In this document: one piece after another, positions 1-9,503 of the stretch
How the letters are laid out: the number at the start of each line of letters is the position of its first letter
How positions within the stretch are numbered: position 1 is the first letter of the stretch
Assembly (NCBI RefSeq): GCF_024171525.1
Contig: NZ_JALJZY010000005.1
Coordinates: 106,081 to 170,080, forward strand
Direction: 5' to 3'
Origin: Neisseriaceae bacterium HSC-16F19
Lineage (GTDB): Bacteria; Pseudomonadota; Gammaproteobacteria; Burkholderiales; Neisseriaceae
DNA: 64,000 nucleotides
Position numbers and translations under genes: made by a program
Notes under the pieces: generated by a model
What the model saw: the letters and a program-made list of their open reading frames with translations, nothing else
What the model was told of the DNA's origin: nothing
The model's database searches: none

Positions 1-1
1 G

Positions 2-415
2 ATTGACCAGACCGACGAGCCGATTGCCTATCTGCACGGCGGCTACGACGGCATTTTCCCGCTGGTGGAAGAAGCCCTGCACGGCAAAGCCGTGGGCGAC
101 GAAGTGGATGTGACCCTGGCACCGGACGATGCCTTTGGCGAGCAGGAAGCCGATTTGATTCAGGTGGAACCGGCGGATGTGTTCCCAGTGACCCCGGAAG
201 TGGGCATGATGTTTGAAAGCGACGACCCGGAAACCGGCGACATCATCATCTACCGCGTCACCGATGTGGCCGACGGTAAAGTGGTGGTAGACGGCAACCA
301 CCCGCTGGCGGGCATGAAAATCCGTTTCAAAGCCAAAGTGGTGGAAGTGCGTGCCGCCGAAGCCGGCGAAATCGAACACGGCCATGCCCACGGCGCCCAC
401 GGCCATCATCATTAA
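2..415 (+). CDS. slyD: SlyD-type FKBP peptidyl-prolyl cis-trans isomerase (5' partial)
   Basis: The reading frame is open from the left edge, so the N-terminus lies outside the window; the GTG at 65 is internal. The visible part runs LHGGYDGIFPLVEEAL, then an insert-in-flap region (VTLAPDDAFGEQEADLIQ), then the return to the FKBP core (NHPLAGMKIRFKAKVVEVR). It ends in a histidine-rich tail (EHGHAHGAHGHHH), as in SlyD-like metal-binding foldases. The family catalyses proline isomerisation and acts as a cytoplasmic chaperone, and the His tail binds Ni/Zn. A DUS hairpin follows the stop. The family call is firm; slyD rather than another FKBP paralogue is inferred from the tail. Confidence 0.88.
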   Translation: MDQTDEPIAYLHGGYDGIFPLVEEALHGKAVGDEVDVTLAPDDAFGEQEADLIQVEPADVFPVTPEVGMMFESDDPETGDIIIYRVTDVADGKVVVDGNHPLAGMKIRFKAKVVEVRAAEAGEIEHGHAHGAHGHHH

Positions 416-429
416 ACCGGTATGTGCCG

Positions 430-477
430 AAAGGCTGCCTGAAAACACCGCCACAAGGTTTTCAGGCAGCCTTTTTC
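430..477. terminator. DUS-pair hairpin terminator after slyD
   Basis: Inverted DUS copies (AAAGGCTGCCTGAAAAC and its complement) flank a short loop and run into T-rich sequence. In Neisseriaceae such paired uptake sequences double as intrinsic terminators. It ends just before the start of the next gene. Confidence 0.75.
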
Positions 478-492
478 CATGATGAAACCGAT

Positions 493-1872
493 ATGAACCC
501 GCCTTCGCGTTTCCTGCCGCTGCTATTGGCGCTGGGGGTGTTTATGCAGATGCTGGATGCCACCGTGCTCAATACCGCGCTGCCCGCCATCGCCGCCGAT
601 TTGCAAGAATCGCCGCTGAACATGCAGTCGGTGGTGATTGCCTATGCGCTCACTCTGGCCCTGATGACGCCGCTCTCCGGTGTGCTGGCCGACCGTTTCG
701 GTACGCGGCGGCTGTATATCGCGGCGCTGGCGGTGTTTGTGGCCGGTTCCGCCCTGTGTGCCGCCGCCAGCCAGCTGAATATGCTGGTGCTGGCGCGGGT
801 GATACAGGGCATGGGCGGCGCCATGCTGACCCCGGTGGCGCGGCTGATTACCCTGCGTGCCTACGCGCGCAGCGATTTGGTGCGCGTGACCAACTATATT
901 GTGATGCCCGCGCTGTTGGGGCCGGTGTTGGGGCCGGTACTGGGCGGTTATCTGGTCGATTACGCCAGCTGGCATTGGATTTTCCTCATCAACATCCCCA
1001 TCGGCCTGATCGGCATATGGGGCGCACGGCGGCTGCTGCCGGATTTGCGCCAGCGCGGCACGCCCTTTGATTTGAGCGGTTTTTTATTGTTTGGCGGCGG
1101 CGCACTCGGTTTGAGCATGGCTTTTGAGTGGGTGCTGTATCCGCATGCGCGCCTCTTCAGTGTCTTGGTCGGCGCAGGCGGTGTGTTGCTGTTGTGGGGC
1201 TATTGGCACCATGCCCGCCACAGCCGCGACCCGCTGTATGCACCGGATTTGCTGTCGGTACGCACCTTCCGCATCGGCCTGGCGGGCGGTCTTGCCAGCC
1301 GTTTGGGCATGAGTGCGCTGCCGTTTCTGCTGCCCTTGCTGTTGCAGGTGGCCTTTGGCTATTCGGCCACCCGCGCCGGATGGCTGCTGGCACCGGTGGC
1401 CTTGTCGTCGATTGCCGTCAAACCCCTGCTGCCGCGCCTGATACGCCGTTTCGGCTACCGCTGCCTGCTGGTGAACAATACCCGCTGCGTGGGCTTGCTT
1501 ATCATGAGTCTGGCGCTGTTGCAGGCGGACACGCCCCTGTGGCTGCTGGTCTTGCTGATGCTGCTCTTGGGCATGGTCAATTCTATTCAGTTTAGCGGCA
1601 TGAACACGCTGACCGTGGCCGATTTGCGCAGCCGCCAGGCCAGCAGCGGCAGCAGCCTGATGGGGGTGAATCAGCAGCTGGCCATCAGCTTGGGCATTGC
1701 CGTGAGCGCCTTGCTGCTGCAAGGCTTCAGCCAGGCGGCCTGGGCGGGCGGCGATGTGCGCTATGCCTTTGCCGCGACCTTTGTGGCCGTGGGCCTCTTC
1801 ACCCTCGCTTCGGCACAGATTTTCGCCCGCCTGCACCGTTTGGACGGCAACAGTCTGATAGAGCGGAAATAA
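493..1872 (+). CDS. mdtD: MdtD-like DHA2-family MFS drug exporter
   Basis: Predicted multi-pass inner-membrane proton-coupled exporter of 459 aa. Near the N-terminus it carries the DHA2 signature FMQMLDATVLNTALP. It then has GVLADRFGTRRLY (motif A, loop 2-3), ARVIQGMGGAMLTPV (motif C region) and YASWHWIFLINIPIG, all in the order and spacing of E. coli MdtD, whose length (about 470 aa) matches. The ATG at 493 is chosen because the hydrophobic protein starts there and upstream codons lie in the DUS hairpin. Substrates cannot be read from sequence; MdtD itself is poorly defined, with links to citrate/iron export and drugs. It has its own DUS terminator and appears monocistronic. Confidence 0.85.
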   Translation: MNPPSRFLPLLLALGVFMQMLDATVLNTALPAIAADLQESPLNMQSVVIAYALTLALMTPLSGVLADRFGTRRLYIAALAVFVAGSALCAAASQLNMLVLARVIQGMGGAMLTPVARLITLRAYARSDLVRVTNYIVMPALLGPVLGPVLGGYLVDYASWHWIFLINIPIGLIGIWGARRLLPDLRQRGTPFDLSGFLLFGGGALGLSMAFEWVLYPHARLFSVLVGAGGVLLLWGYWHHARHSRDPLYAPDLLSVRTFRIGLAGGLASRLGMSALPFLLPLLLQVAFGYSATRAGWLLAPVALSSIAVKPLLPRLIRRFGYRCLLVNNTRCVGLLIMSLALLQADTPLWLLVLLMLLLGMVNSIQFSGMNTLTVADLRSRQASSGSSLMGVNQQLAISLGIAVSALLLQGFSQAAWAGGDVRYAFAATFVAVGLFTLASAQIFARLHRLDGNSLIERK

Positions 1873-1893
1873 AGCATAACTTTAAAAGGGAAC

Positions 1894-1931
1894 AAACAGG
1901 CTGCCTGAAGATGTTTTCAGGCAGCCTGTTT
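1894..1931. terminator. DUS-pair hairpin terminator after the MFS gene
   Basis: Perfect 16-nt inverted arms (AAACAGGCTGCCTGAA / complement) around a 6-nt loop, followed by TTGGCTGTTTTG. It lies 21 nt after the MFS stop. Confidence 0.75.
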
Positions 1932-1973
1932 GGCTGTTTTGTCATATGGCTTAAAAAAATTTTGCATCCGCCC

Positions 1974-2000
1974 CTTGAATCAGGGCCAAGCGCCCTTACT
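1974..2000 (+). promoter_or_regulatory. Candidate sigma-32 heat-shock promoter for groESL
   Basis: CTTGAA (1974-1979), a 13-nt spacer, then CCCTTACT (1993-2000). The sigma-32 consensus is CTTGAA-N13-17-CCCCATNT; the -35 is perfect and the -10 partial. It lies about 120 nt upstream of groES. No CIRCE (HrcA) inverted repeat is seen. Confidence 0.5.
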
Positions 2001-2120
2001 TTGGGCTGCGACAAGCAGTTTTCTGCCCGATGTTTCGCATAAATTGTGAAACAAAACGGGTATTTATTTTGTTCAATCTTTGGGCGCCTGTAGTGCGCCG
2101 ATTATTTGGAGAATCAAAAC

Positions 2121-2408
2121 ATGGCTATTCGTCCTTTGAATGACCGCGTGGTAGTAAAACGTTTGGAAGCCGAAGAGAAAACCGCTTCCGGTATCGTATT
2201 GCCGGGTTCGGCTGCGGAAAAACCGGACATGGGCGAGATCATCGCCGTGGGTGCGGGCAAGCTGTTGAAAAACGGCGACCGTCAAAAACTGGACGTGAAA
2301 GTGGGCGACAAAATCATTTTCGGCAAATACAGCGGTCAAACCGTGAAAGTGGACGGCGAAGAATTGCTGGTGATGCGCGAAGAAGACATCTTCGGCGTGA
2401 TCGAATAA
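2121..2408 (+). CDS. groES: Co-chaperonin GroES
   Basis: A 95-aa co-chaperonin that caps GroEL in the cytoplasm. It has the typical start [12 protein letters not shown], the mobile loop [14 protein letters not shown], and the C-terminal [23 protein letters not shown] 2121 follows TTGGAGAA (SD) with good spacing; the in-frame TTG at 2106 lies within the SD region and is rejected. It is the first gene of groESL, with groEL 98 nt downstream across a DUS hairpin. Confidence 0.97.
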   Translation: MAIRPLNDRVVVKRLEAEEKTASGIVLPGSAAEKPDMGEIIAVGAGKLLKNGDRQKLDVKVGDKIIFGKYSGQTVKVDGEELLVMREEDIFGVIE

Positions 2409-2423
2409 GCCATTCTGTTTTAC

Positions 2424-2452
2424 AGGCTGCCTGAAACGTTTTCAGGCAGCCT
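2424..2452. terminator. DUS hairpin between groES and groEL
   Basis: AGGCTGCCTGAAA and its complement with a 3-nt loop. It has no strong U-tract after it (CTCCGCAAATTTTT), so it may attenuate or process the groESL message rather than end it. Confidence 0.55.
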
Positions 2453-2485
2453 CCGCAAATTTTTATACCTTTTAAATTCTTTTAA

Positions 2486-4153
<1,668 letters not shown>

Positions 4154-4181
4154 TCGGCCTCTCCTGCACCTTGACTGCAAA

Positions 4182-4213
4182 AAAAAACCGCTTCTTCGGA
4201 AGCGGTTTTTTTA
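4182..4213 (+). terminator. Intrinsic terminator of groESL
   Basis: AAAAAACCGCTTC-TTCG-GAAGCGG followed by a T7 run: a strong GC stem with a UUCG tetraloop and U-tract 28 nt after groEL. Confidence 0.93.
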
Positions 4214-4234
4214 TGGGCGGGTTTCAGACAGCTT

Positions 4235-4431
4235 GAGACCTTTGCAAAACCTCATGAGCCACTATAAACATAAAACCGACGTCATTCCCGCGTATGTGGA
4301 AATCCATGGGCAAACTTAAGAAACCTTTTTTAAAACAATGGATTCATAAGCTGATAGATGGATTCCCGCGTTCGCGGGAATGACGGCAGCTAGGGGTTTA
4401 GGCTACCTGAAGGCAGTTTTGCAAAGGTCTA
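4235..4431. mobile_element. MITE, GAGACC family, copy 1 (197 bp, 5-bp TSD AGCTT)
   Basis: Terminal inverted repeats GAGACCTTTGCAAAAC... and ...GTTTTGCAAAGGTCT(A) are flanked by AGCTT on both sides (4230-4234 and 4432-4436). Inside are inverted dRS3-like motifs (GTCATTCCCGCG... and ATTCCCGCGTTCGCGGGAAT), and near the right end AGGCTACCTGAA, an Eikenella-dialect DUS. There is no coding capacity. The ends resemble IS1106-type (IS5-family) insertion-sequence ends known in Neisseria, which suggests trans-mobilisation. Related copies lie at 44695, 46850 and 58239. Confidence 0.85.
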
Positions 4432-4567
4432 AGCTTATGACCGGCTGTGTAGGGTGGGTGCGAGCAGCACCCTACGGCAGGCGCAGCGGCGTAGCCAAGC
4501 CCAAACCGCTTTGCCAAAAATCGGGCTTTACCGTTATCATGCGCGCTTTATTTATGGAGCCCTCTGC

Positions 4568-5215
4568 ATGAGCAAAATCAAAATCGCCCAGCGCAATAGT
4601 ACAGAAACCTATGGCCACAGCGGTGCCGCCAGCAGCGAAACCAGCAGCCTGGCCTTGGTCAGCCTGATTTTCGGTATTTTGGGCTGGCTGTTGCTGCCGC
4701 TAGTCGGTTCGCTCACCGCGGTGATTACCGGCCATATGGCGCGCGCAGACATCCGCCGCACCGGCAAGCAGGGCGACGGCATGGCCATCGCCGGCCTGAT
4801 TTTGGGTTATCTGTGGTGGGTGCTGCTGATTCCGATACTGGGCATTTTGGCGGCCATTGCCCTGCCTGCCTATCAGGACTATACCCATCGCGCGCAGGCA
4901 CAGCCCATGCATGTGCAGCTGGATGAAGTGCGCCGGGCGATTGATGGCCATTTGAGCAGCGGTGTGCTGCCGGAGAATATCAACCTTGACCAAGAAGAAA
5001 CCCTGACGGCACTGGGTGCCTATGGTGATTATTTTGAGGAGGCTCAAATCAACGAGGCGGTGCTGGAAGTGCGTTATGCCCATCACGAATCCGTGCCCGA
5101 ACCCATGCGCGGCGAAGTGTTGTACATCATCCCCGATGTCTCTGAAGGTGTGGTGCAGTGGCAGTGCACGGGCAGCCTGCACACACGTTACCAGCCGGGC
5201 TTTTGCCGGGATTGA
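4568..5215 (+). CDS. DUF4190-like membrane protein with pilin-like segment
   Basis: A 215-aa protein of unknown function. Residues about 20-80 resemble DUF4190: two hydrophobic segments (ALVSLIFGILGWLLLPL; GLILGYLWWVLLI) around a cytosolic turn (HMARADIRRTGKQGDGMAIAG). The second segment continues as ILGILAAIALPAYQDYTHRAQ, which is the conserved start of type IV pilins. It lacks the prepilin peptidase site (G/FTLIE) and sits internally. The rest is soluble with two late cysteines (WQCTG, GFCRD), as in a pilin disulfide region. Start ATG 4568 has GGAG 7 nt upstream. It is alone between a MITE and a terminator; a pseudopilin-derived assembly factor is possible but unproven. Confidence 0.75.
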   Translation: MSKIKIAQRNSTETYGHSGAASSETSSLALVSLIFGILGWLLLPLVGSLTAVITGHMARADIRRTGKQGDGMAIAGLILGYLWWVLLIPILGILAAIALPAYQDYTHRAQAQPMHVQLDEVRRAIDGHLSSGVLPENINLDQEETLTALGAYGDYFEEAQINEAVLEVRYAHHESVPEPMRGEVLYIIPDVSEGVVQWQCTGSLHTRYQPGFCRD

Positions 5216-5246
5216 GTTCAGGCTGCCTGAAAAGGCAGCAGCGGCC

Positions 5247-5270
5247 AAGGCGGGCAGATGCCCGCCTTTT
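5247..5270 (+). terminator. Intrinsic terminator after the pilin-like gene
   Basis: AAGGCGGGCAGATGCCCGCCTTTT: 10-bp stem, small loop and T-run, 31 nt after the stop. A single DUS (AGGCTGCCTGAA) sits just upstream at 5219. It could also serve the minus-strand gene that ends at 5291. Confidence 0.8.
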
Positions 5271-5290
5271 ATTGTGCGCGGCGGATACGG

Positions 5291-5545
5291 CTATTCATAC
5301 ACACGTGCACCCAAGAGCATATCGGCAAAAACCTGCCAGCTCGGACAGTCGGCATCGACCGCTTGTTGGGTGTTGATGTAGTACTGCTGAATATCTTCCG
5401 CATAACGACCGAATGCTTCGAGGAAGTCGGGCAGGGTGGTGTTTTCCCAGCGTTCGGGGTGCTTTTGGCAATCGGTGTGCAGTGCTTCCAGAAAACGGAC
5501 AAAATCCTGCCGGGTGTGAAGGGTGCGGGTGTCGAACTTGTGCAT
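5291..5545 (-). CDS. Small DUF7660-like protein
   Basis: An 84-aa acidic, soluble protein with no signal peptide. The pattern FVRFLEALHTDCQKHPERWENTTLPDFLEAF...DI resembles the DUF7660 family, recalled as short proteins with a conserved W-E-N motif and unknown function. It lies 34 nt downstream of the bestrophin-like gene on the same strand and could be cotranscribed with it. The family assignment rests on pattern recall only. Confidence 0.65.
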   Translation of the reverse strand: MHKFDTRTLHTRQDFVRFLEALHTDCQKHPERWENTTLPDFLEAFGRYAEDIQQYYINTQQAVDADCPSWQVFADMLLGARVYE

Positions 5546-5579
5546 GATGGTGTCTTCGGGTCGGATGGGGAGAAGCGCT

Positions 5580-6494
5580 TTAGCGCAGATTAAAGCGCAC
5601 GGCTTGCGGCGGGGGCGGCAGCGGTTGGCCCAGGGCGCTGTGGATTTCGCGCTCTACCAGGCGCACCATGGCGTCCAGCGGCAAATCGTTGTCCTGGGTG
5701 CCAAACGGCTCTTCCAGCTGGCTGCTCAAGGCATCCAGCCCCAAAAGCATATACACCAGCCACGCCACCATCAGCGGTGTCCACAGCCCCAAAATGGCCT
5801 CCAGGGCAAAGGGCAGCATCAGGCAGAACACATAAATGGCACGGTGCAGCAGCGCGGAATAGGAAAAAGGCAGCGGGGTGGAGGCAATGCGGTCGCAACC
5901 GGCCTGCACATCGCCCAGGGTGGTGATGTGGGCGGTGAGCGCGGTATAGACGATGTCGCTGATGTCGCCGCGCTTGAGGGCCGCAATCAGTTCCTGCTGC
6001 ACTTCTTCCAGCACCAATTGCGGCGCGTTGATGTGGCCGCGGTGGATGGCATCGATGCTGTTGTCGGCCAGCGCGCCGTATTCGAGCAGCGATTCGTGGC
6101 TGGCGGTTTCCTGGCGCAGGCGGTCGCGCAGCAGGCGGGTGAACTGGATGATTTGGTGCAACAGTCGGCGCCGTTGCGGCGGCGGCAGAATCTGGCTGTC
6201 GCGGATGAGGTGGCGCTGCGCGGCAATCAGCGTGCCCCACAGCTTGCGCCCTTCCCACCAACGCTCATAGCTGGCGCTGTTGCGGAAGCTGAGAAACAGC
6301 GACAGGATTACCCCGAACAGGGTAAAGCCCATCACAGGCGGGGTGGGGATGTCGAACCACTGATGGTGGGCCACCAGCCCCAGCAGCAGGGACACCGCCG
6401 ACAAAAACAGGATGGCGGGCAGGATTTTGGGCAGTATGGTGCCGTGCCAGGCAAACAGCAGCACCAGCGGATGGGTTTTGTTGCGGATAATCAT
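5580..6494 (-). CDS. Bestrophin-family anion channel (UPF0187/YneE-like)
   Basis: A 304-aa inner-membrane protein of the prokaryotic bestrophin family (pentameric anion/cation channels). The N-terminal half has the family pattern HPLVLLFAWHGTILPKILPAI, then FGVILSLFLSFRNSASYERWWEGRKLWGTL, the conserved R-x-N-x-SY-RWWE-R block. A second hydrophobic pair lies near residues 210-250 (FCLMLPFALEAILGLWTPLMVAWLVYMLLGLDALS). Length is typical. Start ATG at 6494. The cupin-like gene upstream (28 nt gap) suggests a shared transcript; ion selectivity cannot be judged. Confidence 0.85.
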   Translation of the reverse strand: MIIRNKTHPLVLLFAWHGTILPKILPAILFLSAVSLLLGLVAHHQWFDIPTPPVMGFTLFGVILSLFLSFRNSASYERWWEGRKLWGTLIAAQRHLIRDSQILPPPQRRRLLHQIIQFTRLLRDRLRQETASHESLLEYGALADNSIDAIHRGHINAPQLVLEEVQQELIAALKRGDISDIVYTALTAHITTLGDVQAGCDRIASTPLPFSYSALLHRAIYVFCLMLPFALEAILGLWTPLMVAWLVYMLLGLDALSSQLEEPFGTQDNDLPLDAMVRLVEREIHSALGQPLPPPPQAVRFNLR

Positions 6495-6522
6495 GAACGG
6501 TTCTGTTTCGGTGTGGCTCTGC

Positions 6523-7401
6523 TCAACGCGGCCTGCCTTGCGCCAGCGCTTTTTCGGCGCGCCGCACCGCCAAGTCTTCTTTCCAGTTCATATAGCGGGC
6601 GCGGTAGCGGGCTTTCATCATATTGTCGAACTGGCGCTGCACGGTAAGATTCCACAGGCTGTGCGCCTTCACGGCCCAGCTGGCATCCCAGGCGCGCAGG
6701 GAAATGGAAAACGAGCCGTCCAGATATTTCATCCAATGCCACCAGCCGCTGGGCATAAACAACGTATCGCCGTATTCCAGATAACATTCGATGCCTTCCA
6801 CGCCTTCCAGCGCCGGGAAACGGGCGGTGTCGGGCGCGTCCACACGGTAGTCTTCCAGCGCATAAGTCGCATACGGTATGCGGTAGAGGCGCTCTTTCCA
6901 TTTGTAATCAAACAAAATCACATGCTTGCGCCCGAAATGGGTGTGGAAGATGTGCGCCATATCGATGTCGTAATGCAAAAAGGTTTCCGAACCGGCACCG
7001 CCGAAAAACAGCTTGGGATGGCGGTCGAGAAAGCCGCCCATCAGTTCGGTGGGAAACACATAGTCCTGCAACAGCGCGGGCGCGTGGGCGATGGGGTCGA
7101 ACAAAAAGATGCGCAAATCGGTGGGTTGGCGGCGGATAAGCTCGATGTAGTCGCCAAACGCCATTTCGCTGCCGGCGGCATTGATGGGCGCGGCAGGATC
7201 CGCCTTGCTGCTGTCGTAGAGGGGCACGGTGATGTCGCCCACCACCGCTTTCATATAGTCCAGCGACCATTTCTCATAGGCAGGCCAGCCGTGGCTGAGA
7301 TTTTTAATCACCAGCGGACGGCGCGGCTTGAGGTAGTGGCGGCGGAAATCGTGCGGACTGATGTCGTCCACCACGTCGATTGGGGTCAGTTTGAAGCCCA
7401 T
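6523..7401 (-). CDS. Cupin-like JmjC-domain protein
   Basis: A 292-aa soluble protein of the cupin_8/JmjC class, which are Fe(II)/2-oxoglutarate-dependent hydroxylases. The N-terminus has PRRPLVIKNLSHGWPAYEKWS, matching the usual start. The iron site is readable as the H-x-D motif in FLHYDIDMAHIFHTHFGRKHV, and the distal His in the strand GDTLFMPSGWWHWMKYL. Substrate is unknown; relatives include tRNA- and protein-hydroxylating enzymes. It is on the same strand as, and upstream of, the bestrophin-like gene. Confidence 0.8.
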   Translation of the reverse strand: MGFKLTPIDVVDDISPHDFRRHYLKPRRPLVIKNLSHGWPAYEKWSLDYMKAVVGDITVPLYDSSKADPAAPINAAGSEMAFGDYIELIRRQPTDLRIFLFDPIAHAPALLQDYVFPTELMGGFLDRHPKLFFGGAGSETFLHYDIDMAHIFHTHFGRKHVILFDYKWKERLYRIPYATYALEDYRVDAPDTARFPALEGVEGIECYLEYGDTLFMPSGWWHWMKYLDGSFSISLRAWDASWAVKAHSLWNLTVQRQFDNMMKARYRARYMNWKEDLAVRRAEKALAQGRPR

Positions 7402-7520
7402 GGAAGAAATTGGCGCAGGAAAACGGCGCTATTTTAGCAAACTTGTGCGTTGCGGAATATGTTTTGGTTGCGCCGCTTTACCGTACTACGCAGGCTGCCT
7501 GAAAAACTGTTTTCCTTGGT

Positions 7521-8993
7521 TTACAGCGCCGCTTCGGTACACACAGTATCCAAGAGCGCTGCCACATCGTCCAATGTAGTCGTGGGATTGAGCAGGGTGA
7601 GTTTGAGGGCGCGGCGGCCGCGTACTTCGGTCACACCCATATTGGCCACGCCGCGCGCAAACAGCGCATCGGCCACGGTTTGGTTGAGCTGGTCTGCCGC
7701 GGCATCGTCCAGCCCCGGCGGTGCCAGGCGAAACAGCACCGAGGCCAGTTGCGGCGGCAGCAGCAATTGCAACGGTGCCCTGCCTTCAATCAAAGCTGCC
7801 GCCTGTTGCGCCAGCCGCACACCGTGGTCGATGAGCGCGCCATAGGCTTCCGTGCCCAAGGCTTCCACGCTCAGCCACAATTTCAGCGCATCGAAACGGC
7901 GGGTGGTTTGCAGGGAGTAATCCACCAGATTGGGCACACCGTGCTCGGCGTCGTAGGCGGAATTGAGGTATTCGGCCTGATAACGCAGCAGGCGGAAATG
8001 GGCGGCATCGCTGAGCAAAAAGGCGCCGCAGGAAATGCTTTGGAAAAACTGTTTGTGAAAATCGAGGGTCACTGAATCGGCGGTTTCCAAACCGGCCAGG
8101 CGCGCGCGGTGTTGCGCGGACAGCAGCAGCGCACCGCCCCAGGCAGCATCCACATGCAGCCAGTTGCCGTATGCGTTGCACAGGCTGCGGATGTCGCTCA
8201 ACGGATCGATGGCACCGGCATCGGTGCTGCCCGCCGTGGCGACCACGCAAAACGGCATGTCGCCGCGTGCATCCATGTCTGCCAGGCATTGCGCCAATGC
8301 CGCCGTATCCATGCGGCCTTCTGCATCGCTAGCCACCGCCACCACAGCCTGAAAACCCAAACCCAAGAGCGCCATGCTTTTTTGTACCGAAAAATGCGCC
8401 TGCTCGGAGCACAGCACTTTCAGGCGCGACAGCGCCTCCGGCGGCAGGCCGCGCTCTTGTACCGACCAGGCCGCGCCGTGTTCGTCCTGCCAATGGCGCG
8501 CCACCCAGGCATCGCGTGCCAGGAGCAGGCCCATCAGATTGGACTGGGTACCGCCGGACGTGAACACGCCGCCGCTGCCACTGCCATAGCCGCCGAGGCG
8601 GCACAGCCACTGCACCAGCTCGATTTCCATTAAAGAGGCCGCCGGGCTTTGGTCCCAGGAGTCCATGGACTGATTAGCGGCATTGATCAGCACCTCGGCT
8701 ACTTGGGAGGCTAGCAGCGTAGGGCAGTGCAGATGCGCCACCGACAGCGGATGATGCACCTTGAGGCTGTTGTGCAAAAAGGTGTCTACCGCCCGCGCCA
8801 AGGCTTCAGGCAGCCCCAAGCCGTGTTCGCCGCCCTGAAAACGGATGCGCGCACGCAATTCATCGAGGCTGCCGCCGGGATAAAGCTGCGGGTCGCGCAG
8901 CCATAAGGCCACCGCATCCACGGCGGTCTGCATCTGTTGGCGGTAATCGGTAGCGCTGTGGGCGCATAGCAGGGTTTGCTGTGCTGTGCTCAT
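7521..8993 (-). CDS. Group II PLP-dependent decarboxylase (diaminobutyrate/aromatic-type)
   Basis: A 490-aa fold-type I decarboxylase. Landmarks are SGGTQSNLMGLLLAR (PLP phosphate site), the VVATAGSTDAGAIDPL strand, LHVDAAWGGALLLS (Asp that pairs with the PLP ring), and the Schiff-base lysine K314 in TLDFHKQFF. Overall it resembles L-2,4-diaminobutyrate decarboxylases used for 1,3-diaminopropane synthesis, but the partner aminotransferase (dat) is not adjacent, so the substrate is uncertain. ATG 8993 is preferred to the TTG at 8996 because AAGGAG sits at good distance. Confidence 0.8.
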   Translation of the reverse strand: MSTAQQTLLCAHSATDYRQQMQTAVDAVALWLRDPQLYPGGSLDELRARIRFQGGEHGLGLPEALARAVDTFLHNSLKVHHPLSVAHLHCPTLLASQVAEVLINAANQSMDSWDQSPAASLMEIELVQWLCRLGGYGSGSGGVFTSGGTQSNLMGLLLARDAWVARHWQDEHGAAWSVQERGLPPEALSRLKVLCSEQAHFSVQKSMALLGLGFQAVVAVASDAEGRMDTAALAQCLADMDARGDMPFCVVATAGSTDAGAIDPLSDIRSLCNAYGNWLHVDAAWGGALLLSAQHRARLAGLETADSVTLDFHKQFFQSISCGAFLLSDAAHFRLLRYQAEYLNSAYDAEHGVPNLVDYSLQTTRRFDALKLWLSVEALGTEAYGALIDHGVRLAQQAAALIEGRAPLQLLLPPQLASVLFRLAPPGLDDAAADQLNQTVADALFARGVANMGVTEVRGRRALKLTLLNPTTTLDDVAALLDTVCTEAAL

Positions 8994-9105
8994 CAAGAGC
9001 TCCTTATCGGTTTAAAGAACGGGCGGGTGTAAAACCCGCCCCTACAAGGCTGCCTGAAATATTCGGCTTGTATTGGGTGCAGATATTGTTACTTTCAATT
9101 CAGGT

Positions 9106-9372
9106 ACGCTTACGGCTACAGCCCTATCCGCTGGCGCAGCCGAACGGAGCGCGGTTTTTCGGGGAGAAAGGGCAAATCTGTTTGAGCAGCGCAGCTGCGA
9201 GTTGTTGCCCGCCCGAAAAACCGTGTGCAGTGAGGGAAGTTTGCGCAGCAAACCTGCAACCGCGGCCGCCTTTCTTTTGCCTTCTTTTCTTTGGCGGCGC
9301 AAAGAAAAGAAGGTGGCCGCGCGGCCACGAAGCGCAATGTGAAACGTGGAGCAATGTGTACAACAAGGCGAC
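9106..9372. repeat. Dispersed repeat, copy A (about 267 bp)
   Basis: Closely similar to 19241-19522 over most of its length. Shared blocks include CTATCCGCTGGCGCAGCCG, GCAGCGCAGCTGCGAGTTG and TTTGCGCAGCAAACCTGCA. Copy A has a complete stem CTTCTTTTCTTTG-GCGGCG-CAAAGAAAAGAAG (about 9280-9312) that is interrupted in copy B. No ORF is conserved between copies. Confidence 0.8.
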
Positions 9373-9395
9373 GTAAACTTGTGCGTTCAGCATCC

Positions 9396-9494
9396 GTAGG
9401 TCGGATTCTTGAATCCGACATTTTGATATCGGCTGTATGTTCCGGATATTCCCGGCAGTGCTTCGGTTTTGTCGGATACAAGTATCCGACCTAC
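9396..9494. repeat. TAGGTCGGATTC palindromic element, copy 1
   Basis: Ends GTAGGTCGGATTCTTGAATC and the complementary TCGGATACAAGTATCCGACC, each itself a hairpin, flank a unique centre. The same element lies inverted at 44026-44104. It sits just downstream of the rluF-like gene. Confidence 0.75.
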
Positions 9495-9503
9495 AACTGC
9501 TAT

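Larger units (their letters stand above)
8994..9503. other. Gene-free interval made of dispersed repeats
   Basis: This 510-bp stretch holds a short GGGCGGGTGTAAAACCCGCCC palindrome (9021-9045), one DUS (about 9047), a 267-bp dispersed repeat (9106-9372) and a TAGGTCGGATTC palindrome (9396-9494). No credible coding frame is seen. Confidence 0.7.

Noticed and set aside
4154..4567. Possible short gene at 4380-4571
   Set aside because: It lies across the right end of MITE copy 1 and a palindrome, with no SD.
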